A stretch of 64,000 nt of DNA. Source: an uncultured Cytophagales bacterium. Lineage in GTDB: Bacteria > Bacteroidota > Bacteroidia > Cytophagales > Thermonemataceae. Shown here in pieces: positions 43,030 through 51,627 of the stretch (position 1 is its first letter; each line of letters begins with the position of its first letter). The notes beneath the pieces were generated by a model that was not told where the DNA came from, made no database searches, and saw only the letters and a list, made by a program, of their open reading frames with translations. A program made the position numbers and the translations under genes. Where the stretch lies: contig CALEMF010000105.1 in NCBI GenBank assembly GCA_937911505.1, positions 1-64,000 on the forward strand, read 5' to 3'.

Positions 43030-43344
43030 CTACTATCAACATAGTTTATAAGTAATTGGGGGTTTGTGCCATATTAAAATAAAAGTATTAATCAGCGGCT
43101 GATTTCTAAGCAAAATAATCCTTCAGATCATTCCACAACAGAATCATAGCCGAAAAGGTAATCCTCCCTCAAGTGCGTCGAGCCGAAATACACCTCACAT
43201 ACTGGTAAATGCTATACAACACATTACCCCTTGACAGGCACGTTTTTATTTAATAGCTTCAGGAATAAAGGTAGGTTCTCTACGAATAATCGCTTTGGTC
43301 GAGCTGCCCACTACACAGCGCCTCCTACCCCATCTCTCATTTGA
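43030..43344 (+). repeat. Family A remnant, linker E and family C palindrome C4
   Basis: The 348-bp gap holds CTACTATCAACATAGTTTAT (family A left arm), then GTCGAGCCGAAATACACC (linker E, from 43177), then C4 to 43344: CATACTGGTAAATGCTATAC, CCTTGACAGGCACG, TTTATTTAATAGCTTCAGG and right end CTACACAGCGCC then TCCTACCCCATCTCTC. The E-C block is almost identical to the one 1.5 kb upstream, so the gene at 41841 is bracketed by near-direct repeats. No gene in the gap. Confidence 0.65.
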
Positions 43345-43361
43345 AATACTCCGAATAAAAA

Positions 43362-44174
43362 TTGAGAAACGAAATCAAAATTGAAAGCATGTTACCCAGC
43401 GAAACACTATCAGATGTTGTTAGGGAATTTCACTACTTACAAATTGATAGTAATACTGAGCAAACGATAGTTGCCATTGATGATGGATGCTATGATTTTA
43501 TGTTTTATAAGGAAAAATATGCAACCCTAGAATTTGAAAAAACTAATTCTGTAGATATTAATAGTAATTTTTTTACGGTTCATCAATTAAATCCACCCTT
43601 AAAGTACAATTTTGGAAAGTCTGTGTATTACTTTGGCATAAAAGTACAACCTTGGTTAAACAACTTCTTTTTTCCCGGTCATAATAATAAAGGGATTTTA
43701 GATATCGAAAGCAGGTATGAAAATGAATTAACGGAAATCCGATCGGTTATTTTTGAGGATAAACCTTTTACCGAAAAGGTTCAAAAAGCAGAGGAGTTCA
43801 TTAGGGCTATTAAACCCGATTTCAATGAAAACCTACATATAGTAAAACAGATCTGTGAAGAAATTTACAAAAGGCAGGGAATGGTTACTGTAAATGAACT
43901 ATCTGATCAATTTGAAATCAACAGACAATTGCTAAATAAAATATTTAAGGGGTATGTAAACTATACGCTTAAAAGATTTATCATCATAGTTAGAATAATG
44001 AGCTTAGCAAAATTTAGAATAAACCATCCCGATTACACTTTAACAGAAGTTGCACTTGAGTTTGGCTACTTTGACCAAGCCCATTTCAATTATGACTTTA
44101 AAAGAATTAGTGGTATTTCCCCAAGCGAATTCTTCAAAAACTTGCCCCCCTTCTTTCTTAGACACAAAAACTAA
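43362..44174 (+). CDS. AraC family transcriptional regulator (DUF6597 sensor)
   Basis: 270 residues from TTG 43362; ATG 43389 would remove nine residues. The N-terminal domain starts MLPSETLSDVVREFHYLQID, the DUF6597 pattern common in Bacteroidota AraC proteins, and ends near residue 160. C-terminal HTH motifs: MVTVNELSDQFEINRQLLNK and TLTEVALEFGYFDQAHFNYD, then FKRISGISPSEFFK. It precedes a C1 peptidase lipoprotein gene by 68 bases and may control it. Confidence 0.87.
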   Translation: MRNEIKIESMLPSETLSDVVREFHYLQIDSNTEQTIVAIDDGCYDFMFYKEKYATLEFEKTNSVDINSNFFTVHQLNPPLKYNFGKSVYYFGIKVQPWLNNFFFPGHNNKGILDIESRYENELTEIRSVIFEDKPFTEKVQKAEEFIRAIKPDFNENLHIVKQICEEIYKRQGMVTVNELSDQFEINRQLLNKIFKGYVNYTLKRFIIIVRIMSLAKFRINHPDYTLTEVALEFGYFDQAHFNYDFKRISGISPSEFFKNLPPFFLRHKN

Positions 44175-44242
44175 GTAGTTTTACCATTTTTACAATTATT
44201 GCCAATACATCTATCATACATTTGTCTTAAAATTATTTATGT

Positions 44243-45343
44243 ATGAAAAAGATCTCCCTAGTATTTGTACTTACAGCCTTATTACTTCAAGGATGTGTAA
44301 CTAACAAAAGATTTTCAAATACCACGTTGGTAGCCTCTACAGAATTAAAGCATCAAAAGTTCACAGGCCAATGCTGGAGTTTTGCTTCAACTTCTCTCTT
44401 AGAAGCAGAAGCTATGAGGCTAGGATACGATATTCCTGAGTTATCATCCTTCTATTTTGTCTACCTTAATTATTTAGATAACGCGGAAGATTACATTAAT
44501 AATAACGGTACTTCTCGCCTAAATAGAGGTGATCTCACCTTTTCAGTGCTAGAAATTTTCGAAAAATACGGTGCGGTTCCAGAAGCTGTATATGATGGGA
44601 ATCTAGGAGTGCTTACCTCCAAAAAACAAATGATGAATAGATGGAAGGAAGAAGATGAAATGAATGCTTTAATAAAACAAAAATTAGATTCACTTATCAA
44701 AACTAACGCAAGCGTTGACCAATCATTAGAAATCGTTAAGAACATCTTGAACGAATATATGGGTGAAATTCCAGCACGCTTCACTTTTAAAGAAAAAACC
44801 GAAACGCCTAAGACATTTGCTAATAAGTATGTACCACTAAATGCTAAAGATTATATAGAACTAACGTCCTATAATCACCATCCATTCTATCAAAAAGTAA
44901 TGCTAGAAATCCCTGCCAATTGGAGATATAAAAAATATATGAATCTACCCATAGATGGCTTCATGAGCACTATAGACAATGCTATAAAGAGCGGTTTCAC
45001 TTTGGCATGGGATGGCGATATTGGTCATAAAGAAGGTTTTAAGGACCATGGTTACGTGAGGGTTAAAGGTGAATACGAAGACGAAAAACTCATCTCTCAA
45101 GAACAACGTCAAAGTGCTTATGAAAGAGGAACAACCCGTGATGACCACAATATGCATTTGGTTGGATATACCTATGACCGCAAAGGTGAGAAGTTTTATA
45201 TGCTAAAAAACACCTGGGGAAAAAACCGAGGAATGGACGGCGTTTATTACTTGTCAGAAAATTACTTCCGATTAAGAACTATTTCAGTCACTGTTCACAA
45301 AGATGGATTCCCTGAAGAAATTAAAACAAAAATTGAATGGTAA
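44243..45343 (+). CDS. Papain-like (C1) peptidase lipoprotein, aminopeptidase C type
   Basis: 366 residues. Lipoprotein signal with LLLQGC (Cys 18). Active-site Cys in KFTGQCWSFASTSLLEAEAM (about residue 47), active-site His in DDHNMHLVGYTYD and Asn in YMLKNTWGKNRGMDGVYYL. The long insert between Cys and His and the motif order match bleomycin hydrolase/PepC-like enzymes, but this one is exported and anchored. Likely degrades peptides in the periplasm or at the cell surface. Catalytic triad intact. Confidence 0.87.
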   Translation: MKKISLVFVLTALLLQGCVTNKRFSNTTLVASTELKHQKFTGQCWSFASTSLLEAEAMRLGYDIPELSSFYFVYLNYLDNAEDYINNNGTSRLNRGDLTFSVLEIFEKYGAVPEAVYDGNLGVLTSKKQMMNRWKEEDEMNALIKQKLDSLIKTNASVDQSLEIVKNILNEYMGEIPARFTFKEKTETPKTFANKYVPLNAKDYIELTSYNHHPFYQKVMLEIPANWRYKKYMNLPIDGFMSTIDNAIKSGFTLAWDGDIGHKEGFKDHGYVRVKGEYEDEKLISQEQRQSAYERGTTRDDHNMHLVGYTYDRKGEKFYMLKNTWGKNRGMDGVYYLSENYFRLRTISVTVHKDGFPEEIKTKIEW

Positions 45344-45346
45344 TAA

Positions 45347-45565
45347 GAGGGTATGTAAGCAATAGCAGTTGAAGTAATAAAACAAAGATCAATAAAAACT
45401 GAAAAATTCGTAAGTAGGTAAGGCATCTGGCACTACTCATACACGAGGTACATTTCTCCTTGACAGGTACACTTTTATTTAATAGCTTCAGGGGTAAGGG
45501 TAGGTTCTTTACGAATATGGCTAGGCGGTACACTATATAACAACTACCCAACCATCCGTTATATA
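45347..45565 (+). repeat. Family A remnant and family C palindrome C5
   Basis: GGTATGTAAGCAATAGCAG then TTGAAGTAATAAAAC is a family A left arm; CACTACTCATACACGAGGT is its right arm. C5 follows: CTCCTTGACAGGTACAC, TTTATTTAATAGCTTCAGGG, right end CTACCCAACCATCCGTTATA (to 45562). Its left arm is not recognisable. The next gene starts at 45598. Confidence 0.6.
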
Positions 45566-45597
45566 TTATTAGTGAAAAACAAACTTTGGATTCATAT

Positions 45598-46914
45598 ATG
45601 AATAGAAAGACAATATTATTTTCACTTATCATTCTCTTACTTATAGGATGTAATGTTGAAAGTGAAAAATCTGAAGGTCAGCAACAAAAAAACAACAATG
45701 TTTCCATTAAACTGGATGAATATTTTCAAACATTAAGAGCCTTAAAGAAATTCAATGGGGTAGTGTTGATTGAACAAGAAGGAAAACGTTTGCTTTTTCA
45801 GGAGTACAATATGTCAGACAGTTCAACAAGTAGCCTACAAGTCCAAAAAAAGTCACAATTTGATATACATTCTATATCAAAATTAATGGCTCAAGCAGTA
45901 ATCGTAGATTTAGAAAAAGAAAAGCTTATTTCACCAGATGATAAAATCTCTAGATTTATTCCAGATTTTCCCAATGGCGATAGAATTACCATTAAACATT
46001 TGTTGGATAATCAATCGGGATTGCCAAGAGGCTTTACCAATGAAATAAAAAATTTAGTTGAAAAAAGTTCTAAAGAAATAGTTGAGTTAATAAAAAAAGA
46101 GAAGTTATTGTTTGAGCCAGGCTCAGAAACCCTGTATTCAAACTTGGGGTATCAGCTTCTTTATTATATTGTTTCTACAGTAGTCAATAAACCTTTTGTA
46201 CAGTATGTAAATGAAAAATATTTTCAACCTTTAAAGATGCACCATTCTGGAGCTCATTTCTATTTAAAGAAAAACAACCTTAATAACTTGGTAAAAAACC
46301 ATGAAGAAGATAATGGGAAGATAGTTGTAGTACCCAATATTCAAACAGATGATAAGAATCAGGCTAAAATTTACTCAACTGTTGAAGATCTATTACTTTT
46401 TATCAACCATCTTAAGCAACCCCTCTACTTAAACAATATTAAAAATAATGAAGATAAAATAGGATGGTCTGGTGGTGGAGATGGAATACTGTCTCATGTA
46501 GAATACAATATTTCTGGAAATTACGAATTAGCTTTCTTTTCAAATTATGATGAAATACCATTCGGAGACATTCTGAAGACTGTAGACAAAATAATGAATA
46601 ATGAGCCATACGAACTGCCACAAAAAGTTAACAGAAAAGCGATCGAAGTTTCAGAAAGTATTCTTAAAGAATATGAAGGTAAGTACAGAGTTAAAGCGTT
46701 CAACAATAGCATATTTGAATATAGCGTTGAAAACGGAAAATTGGTTATGTATCAAGATGGAGAAAGAGGAGGTACTTTAAATGCGGAAACCGACAGTACT
46801 TTTTTTGAGAAAACTGATGACGAAGATTACTTTGAGTTTAGAAAGGTAGATGGAAAATATAGGCTAGTCTTTCACTATAAGGGAATAGAACTTGAAGGGG
46901 AAAAAGAAAAGTAG
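45598..46914 (+). CDS. Serine hydrolase (beta-lactamase class C / S12 fold) lipoprotein
   Basis: 438 residues from ATG 45598; an upstream TTG is less likely. Lipobox LLLIGC. Catalytic motifs: SxxK in DIHSISKLMAQAV and YxN in TLYSNLGYQLLYY; the third motif region reads GWSGGGDGILSHV. A C-terminal beta-rich domain (about 345-438; YEGKYRVKAFNNSIFEYSVE) resembles the DUF3471-like domain often following this fold. Probably an esterase or D-amino-peptidase-type enzyme of the periplasm. Same family as 22117 but without TPRs. Confidence 0.85.
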   Translation: MNRKTILFSLIILLLIGCNVESEKSEGQQQKNNNVSIKLDEYFQTLRALKKFNGVVLIEQEGKRLLFQEYNMSDSSTSSLQVQKKSQFDIHSISKLMAQAVIVDLEKEKLISPDDKISRFIPDFPNGDRITIKHLLDNQSGLPRGFTNEIKNLVEKSSKEIVELIKKEKLLFEPGSETLYSNLGYQLLYYIVSTVVNKPFVQYVNEKYFQPLKMHHSGAHFYLKKNNLNNLVKNHEEDNGKIVVVPNIQTDDKNQAKIYSTVEDLLLFINHLKQPLYLNNIKNNEDKIGWSGGGDGILSHVEYNISGNYELAFFSNYDEIPFGDILKTVDKIMNNEPYELPQKVNRKAIEVSESILKEYEGKYRVKAFNNSIFEYSVENGKLVMYQDGERGGTLNAETDSTFFEKTDDEDYFEFRKVDGKYRLVFHYKGIELEGEKEK

Positions 46915-46999
46915 TAAAAATCAAACGAGCAATAGCCCCTATGGAGAGCTACCATAATTAGCCAATTCTTAAAAAATTAATTAAAAATAATTAAACAAT

Positions 47000-48088
47000 A
47001 TGATAAAAAGTAAAAAGGGCTGTCTCCTTTTCTTGGTTTTAATGCCCACGTTCGTCTTTTCACAAGATCTTGTAAAAGCCAAAGAAAAAAATACGGTAAT
47101 CGAACGCATCAAAGAGCAAGTCGACTCCAATTACGTATTCGTTGAAAAAGTTGAATACATCAATAATTCTTTGGATAGCCTCAGTAAAACCAAGAAATAC
47201 AAAAGCCTCAAAGAACATAAAGCCTTTGCAGATGCACTCACTGAAGACCTTGTAGCCATTACCAAGGACAAGCACTTTAAGGTTCAGTACAATCCAGCAC
47301 TCATCAAAAGTAGACGCGAGTGGCGAGAACGAATGCGCCAAGAACAGGAAGATCAAGGAAATGATGAGGAAGAAGCAATTGATTGGAACTATTGGTATGC
47401 ACAAAAAGAGAATTTTGGCTTAGCAAAAATCGAAATACTTGATGGTAACATCGGATACATCAAATCCACCTTTTGGCAGCCGCTCGACTGGGTAAAACCT
47501 ACCTTTGATGCTACCATGGCATTTGTAGCGCATACCGATGCCTTAATCATTGACTTAAGAGAGAACCAAGGCGGGTACAGTCCTTCTGATAGTTATTTGG
47601 GAAGTTACTTTTTCAAGGCAGATTCAACCTTATGGAATTCAAGCTACAACAGACCTACTGGAGAGACCACCCCTCAGTATACCTTTAAAGAAGTGGGAGG
47701 AACGCGGTATTTAGATAAGCCTGTATTCATATTAATAGGGGAAGAGACTTTTTCTTTGGCAGAAAAGTTTGCCTACTCTATGAAGCACTTCAATAAGGCC
47801 ACCATTATTGGACAGACTTCTGCTGGTGCAGCTCACTCAATTGATTTCATAGAATTGAATGACAATTATGCTATTCAAATTCCAATATCGTATAATATCC
47901 ACCCTGTCACCAAAACAGACTGGGAAGGAACGGGTGTGATCCCTGACGTTAAAACAGCAAAAGAGGAGACCTTAAAAGTCGCCTATCTCAATGCACTAGA
48001 AAAGCTGATTGAGCGTGCGAAAAAAGATGACTACAAAACATTATTGAAAAGATATGATAAGATTAAGGCAGAAATTAACAACCGCTAA
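47000..48088 (+). CDS. S41 family peptidase
   Basis: 362 residues with a signal peptide (GCLLFLVLMPTFVFSQDLV). N-terminal helical domain, then the core: GYIKSTFWQPLDWVKPTFDA, ALIIDLRENQGGYSPSDSYL, and the catalytic region FILIGEETFSLAEKFAYSM with the nucleophile Ser in TFSLAE; then TIIGQTSAGAAHS and VIPDVKTAKEE. No PDZ domain, as in the Tsp-like/retinol-binding S41 subgroup. Likely periplasmic protein turnover. One of three S41 genes in the window. Only 85 bases separate it from the preceding gene, without a palindrome. Confidence 0.86.
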   Translation: MIKSKKGCLLFLVLMPTFVFSQDLVKAKEKNTVIERIKEQVDSNYVFVEKVEYINNSLDSLSKTKKYKSLKEHKAFADALTEDLVAITKDKHFKVQYNPALIKSRREWRERMRQEQEDQGNDEEEAIDWNYWYAQKENFGLAKIEILDGNIGYIKSTFWQPLDWVKPTFDATMAFVAHTDALIIDLRENQGGYSPSDSYLGSYFFKADSTLWNSSYNRPTGETTPQYTFKEVGGTRYLDKPVFILIGEETFSLAEKFAYSMKHFNKATIIGQTSAGAAHSIDFIELNDNYAIQIPISYNIHPVTKTDWEGTGVIPDVKTAKEETLKVAYLNALEKLIERAKKDDYKTLLKRYDKIKAEINNR

Positions 48089-48178
48089 TACAGTGTATCA
48101 ACATAAGATGAAGACCACATAAAGCCGAAAGGTTAACGAGTAGCAACCCGCTACTATTCATATACGAGACCGTTACCA
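48086..48178 (+). repeat. Family A attC-like palindrome (short)
   Basis: ATACAGTGTATCAACATAAG at the left; ACCCGCTACTATTCATATAC then GAGACCGTTACCAGCC at the right (GTT 48172-48174). The right arm is one of the best preserved of the family; the left arm is diverged and the loop is short. The following ATG, 48195, opens a broken AraC gene. Confidence 0.6.
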
Positions 48179-48194
48179 GCCACATAACCCTACT

Positions 48195-49037
48195 ATGCTT
48201 GTTCTACCAAAAAATATTTTATAATCACCTGAAAAGCATCGAACACTAGACCTAGATGTCTTAACAATAGTAGAGATTTGTCTCTATTATAAATAACTGA
48301 CTGATTCAGCCTATATTTTAGATCACGAACTGATTTACATACGTTCAGGCAGCCTGATTGTAAACGAACAGAAAATTGAATCAGGTGAAGCAATGTTGAT
48401 ACGACGGGACGCTTACTTTGACTTCAGAAAGCAATTTAGCCCAGAAAACCATTCATATGAGAGTGTTTTATTTTTTTTAAAGACTGAGTTCATAAAAGAG
48501 TTTATTTCCTCCAAACTCAAAAACGCAAAAGTTGAGCAAAGTAATCATCAGAACTTTATAAAAATTGGTAGCAACGATTTATTGAAAGGATTTATAGAAT
48601 CCTTGATTCCTTACTTCAGTCATAAGCTGGGTAAACAAAAGACTATACTCAGATTAAAAACATTTGAACTACTCTATCAACTAATCGAAATAGAAAGAGG
48701 GTTCCTGCATTTTTTAATAAATTTGAACGAAAGTGTTAAAATCAGTTTGGTTGAGATAATGGAAAACAACTTTACGAAAAAGTTGACTATCGAACAACTT
48801 GCAGCAATGTCTGGGAGAATTAGTTCAACCTTCAAACGAGATTTTAGGAAGCAGTTTCAAACCACACCAATGCGTTGGATTAAATCCAGACGTCTAAAAT
48901 TGGCCAAACAGCTTATTGAGAATAGTCAATGTAAACCAAACGAAATTTATCTCGATGTGGGTTTTGAAGATTATTCACACTTTTCAAGAGAATTCAAGAA
49001 AGAATTTGGCCTTTCACCAAGCCAGCTTTTGAGCTGA
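48195..49037 (+). pseudogene. AraC family regulator gene interrupted by two in-frame TAA codons
   Basis: From ATG 48195 the frame reads MLVLPKNIL-stop-SPEKHRTLDLDVLT...CLYYK-stop-LTDSAYILDHELIYIRS and then stays open to 49037. The TAA codons are at 48222-48224 and 48294-48296, both one base change from CAA (Gln). The restored product, about 280 residues, has a sensor domain (SGSLIVNEQKIESGEAMLIR) and an intact C-terminal AraC domain (KKLTIEQLAAMSGRISSTFK, NEIYLDVGFEDYSHFSREFK). A shorter product from ATG 48393 (214 residues) would miss the first 66 residues. Followed by a ConA-like gene. Confidence 0.75.
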
Positions 49038-49132
49038 GCTTTTCAGACATACCTTTAGCACTTCTCAGACTACAAATAGGTCTATCCTCATTTTATCTTG
49101 CCATACATATCAAACTCTAAAGAGATTTAAAA

Positions 49133-49948
49133 ATGAAGATTTTCGCCTTAATGTTAATCGTAATAATGGCAAAAAGTATTCAAGCACAAGAAAAGTTCGT
49201 TTGTAATTTTAATTCAAAAGAAGAAATGAATCAATGGGATGCTTTAACAATTGATGGATGGAAATCCAAAATAAGAACACTAAAAGTTGAAGATAGTAAA
49301 CTAATTTTCGAACCTACTTCAAGTGGCTGGTTTGAGGATAACTATGCGGGGTTTCTATATCGTGAATTTACTGGAAACTTCGAGCTTACCACAAAAATAA
49401 AAGTAGAAGGCACTACTTCTCCCCTGCCCAATACTGCCTTTTCGCTGGCAGGATTATTTGTACGTGTGCCAAGAGAAATTGATGCTAATAGCTGGAGTCG
49501 CCAAGGTGAAAACTGGATGTTTTTTAGTATTGGTTCAGCTACAAAACCTGGTAAACCACAATTTGAGATCAAATCAACATACAACAGTCAGTCTACCCTG
49601 AAAATATACCCTGCAAAAGCGAAGTGGGTTGAACTAAAGATAGTAAGGGTAAGTGAAGTATTTACGCTCTTACATAAATTTGAAGGTGAAGAATGGAAGA
49701 TTTTAGACCAATTCATAAGACCTGATCTACCTGACACCTTACAACTCGGTATAACAGCTTACTCCGATTGGCCATCAGTAAGTGAAATCTATCCTAACTA
49801 TGAAGAATATAATAGGAATGGTACTAAACAGGATAGTGGTGATTTAAGGGCTTATTATGATTATATTTCTATTGAAAAAGGGACTGTCGAAAAAAAACTA
49901 CCAATAGCAAATTTGATTGGAGAAGAAATTCTGAAAAGTCTGAAATAA
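49133..49948 (+). CDS. Secreted ConA-like/DUF1349-type beta-sandwich protein
   Basis: 271 residues with a signal peptide (ALMLIVIMAKSIQAQ). The body is a beta-sandwich: WFEDNYAGFLYREFTGNFEL, SLAGLFVRVPREIDANSWSR, GENWMFFSIGSATK, and WVELKIVRVSEVFTLLHKFE, the pattern of DUF1349/LamG-like lectin or glucanase-like folds used for carbohydrate binding. No catalytic residues can be assigned. It lies 95 bases after the interrupted AraC gene and may be its former target. Confidence 0.72.
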   Translation: MKIFALMLIVIMAKSIQAQEKFVCNFNSKEEMNQWDALTIDGWKSKIRTLKVEDSKLIFEPTSSGWFEDNYAGFLYREFTGNFELTTKIKVEGTTSPLPNTAFSLAGLFVRVPREIDANSWSRQGENWMFFSIGSATKPGKPQFEIKSTYNSQSTLKIYPAKAKWVELKIVRVSEVFTLLHKFEGEEWKILDQFIRPDLPDTLQLGITAYSDWPSVSEIYPNYEEYNRNGTKQDSGDLRAYYDYISIEKGTVEKKLPIANLIGEEILKSLK

Positions 49949-49950
49949 AG

Positions 49951-50175
49951 CCGATAACATTGTATAAACGCAATAGCGGTTCAGGTATATACTTGAACCT
50001 AACCCAGTTGTGCCGAGTGAAATATACCTAACCTACGGATAGGTGCATACAGTATGCCATCCCTTGACAGGTACACTTTTATTTGATAGCTTCGGATGTA
50101 AAGAGAGGCTCCTTGGTGGTATCCTCTTTGGCCAGATAGTTCGTCATACGGCGCCTATTACCCTATCCGTTGAGG
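49951..50175 (+). repeat. Family A left arm, linker E and family C palindrome C6
   Basis: GATAACATTGTATAAACGC then AATAGCGGTT (family A left arm), GTGCCGAGTGAAATATACC (linker E), then C6 50026-50175. C6 opens with ACCTAAC, an exact RYYYAAC, and CTACGGATAGGTGCATAC; its centre is CCTTGACAGGTACAC and TTTATTTGATAGCTTCGG; it ends CATACGGCGCCTATTACC then CTATCCGTTGAGG. ACGGATAGG on the left matches the reverse complement of the right end. Next ATG is 24 bases after the GTT. Confidence 0.68.
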
Positions 50176-50194
50176 CATCATTAGACCGAGCAAG

Positions 50195-50863
50195 ATGAAA
50201 AATAAGCTAATAAGTCAATTAGAAAGTGTTCTTCCAAAACGTATGCTAGTTCCCGAGGAGCTAAAGCTTTTATATCAATGGATGGAGGATAATCATCTCT
50301 ACGTTGATAATAAAAAGGGAGACAGAATAGGCTTTCTTTATCCTGAAAAAAAATTAAAAGATAGTTGGACAGCAACCGGACGAGAAGGAGGTACTCACAT
50401 TGAATTTTCTGCGGGAGGAACCGAGAATTTGAAATATTGGCTTGGAGGAGAAGACAATGAAGCATTAAAATCAAGACTCTGTGTTTTTGCTCAAAGCGGT
50501 GCTGAAGGCTCCGAATGCGCCTTATGGTTAGATGATAATAATGCATTAAGAATCATCCATATGGGTTCAGGTTCAGGCTCCACTTTATCTTGTGTCTTAG
50601 CCGATAATATGGTTGATTTTATTCGCCTCTTGGCGATCGGGTATGACGAAATATGTTGGGACGATCACTTCCCTTATCCTCCCAATGAAAATGACGATGG
50701 ATTTACAGTAAAGCCCAATACAGCATTTCAGCAATGGGTTGAAAAGACTTTTGAGGTAAAAATCCCTAAAACGGCCTTAGAGATAGTGAAACACCCTGCA
50801 ACAATGGATGATGCAAGCTCAGAAGATGACTTTTTTAATTGGTATCAGCAATACTTGAAATGA
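50195..50863 (+). CDS. SMI1/KNR4 (SUKH) family protein
   Basis: 222 residues, soluble. SUKH features: LVPEELKLLYQWMEDNHLYV near the N-terminus, RIGFLYPEKK, a strand-rich middle (LCVFAQSGAEGSECALWLDD, ALRIIHMGSGSGS) and the conserved helix NMVDFIRLLAIGYDEICWDD, followed by a C-terminal FQQWVEKTFEV extension. SUKH proteins are best known as immunity proteins against nuclease toxins; no toxin gene is adjacent. Single gene between C6 and the 58-bp site. Confidence 0.8.
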   Translation: MKNKLISQLESVLPKRMLVPEELKLLYQWMEDNHLYVDNKKGDRIGFLYPEKKLKDSWTATGREGGTHIEFSAGGTENLKYWLGGEDNEALKSRLCVFAQSGAEGSECALWLDDNNALRIIHMGSGSGSTLSCVLADNMVDFIRLLAIGYDEICWDDHFPYPPNENDDGFTVKPNTAFQQWVEKTFEVKIPKTALEIVKHPATMDDASSEDDFFNWYQQYLK

Positions 50864-50865
50864 AC

Positions 50866-50923
50866 ACACAACAAAAGTTATAGCGCCTACCCTGTAGGAG
50901 CACCATAGCCTAGACCGTTGTCT
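50866..50923 (+). repeat. Compact 58-bp attC-like site
   Basis: ACACAACAAAAGTTATAG then CGCCTACCCTGTAGGAGC and ACCATAGCCTAGACCGTTG then TCT. Outer ACAAC pairs with GTTGT, inner TATAG with CATAG/CTATG, and CCTAC with GTAGG closes a small loop: three stem blocks separated by unpaired spacers, as in minimal attC sites. It fills the entire gap between the stop at 50863 and ATG 50929, which is six bases after GTTGTCT. Confidence 0.68.
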
Positions 50924-50928
50924 ATTAT

Positions 50929-51450
50929 ATGAATAAACTAATTCCCATAGAAGAGAGAAAATCCGAGCTAATACGGTTTGGTGCGAATAAAGCCTTCGTT
51001 GAGAATATTGGAAAAATAGATGAACTAAAATACCGTGTCGAAAATGTGGAAGGAGCCTACTTTTATTTTCCAACAATTTCAAATTACAAGATATTGAATG
51101 GACTCAATATTATTCCCATTTACGACGAGGGAGAATCTTTCCGTGTATTTGGCTACAACGATGCAGATCAAAAAATCTTTAATATCGAACTAGAAAATGA
51201 CGAAGTGTACAAGGATTACGGAACCAACTGGAACTTACTCTTATTAGATATCTTGTTTCAGTACTTCAACGATGATGTCGAAGATGGACTCAACATTGAA
51301 ATATTTAAAAGAGTTGGCGATCAATTGGGCTTTGACAAGTCCGAGCACTTATATAAACTGTTGGATATTCCAGCAGACGAATACAATGAAAAGTATGAGA
51401 AACTGGATAAATGGAAAAAAGAACTGGCTGAAACTTTAGAAATACTGTAG
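50929..51450 (+). CDS. Hypothetical protein, SUKH-like
   Basis: 173 residues, acidic, soluble. N-terminal ERKSELIRFGANKAFVENIG, GAYFYFPTISNYKILNGLNI, then FRVFGYNDADQKIFNIELEN and a helical DILFQYFNDDVEDGLNIEIF. The alternation of strands and a helix around an aromatic core resembles SUKH-type immunity folds but no hallmark is decisive. Single-gene unit directly after the compact palindrome. Confidence 0.6.
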   Translation: MNKLIPIEERKSELIRFGANKAFVENIGKIDELKYRVENVEGAYFYFPTISNYKILNGLNIIPIYDEGESFRVFGYNDADQKIFNIELENDEVYKDYGTNWNLLLLDILFQYFNDDVEDGLNIEIFKRVGDQLGFDKSEHLYKLLDIPADEYNEKYEKLDKWKKELAETLEIL

Positions 51451-51627
51451 GCAATCTTTTATACATTCTATAGCGAGTTAATAGCTTTATTAGATTTTTT
51501 GTATTTTTGAAAGTATAAATGAGTACTCGAATGTAAAGAGCTTGTTTGCCATAATATAAATTATACATCCTATCTGTTGGGCTTTACACTGACCAAAACT
51601 AAATTTTTAGAAACCTAACGAGCAGTT

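Noticed and set aside
45321-45632. Minus-strand ORF of 103 codons rich in Leu
   Set aside because: It runs through a repeat-bearing gap and into two plus-strand genes; no signal or family and poor composition.
48195-48393. Recoding of TAA as glutamine
   Set aside because: Many other genes in the window end in TAA, so a changed genetic code is excluded; nonsense mutation is the simpler reading.
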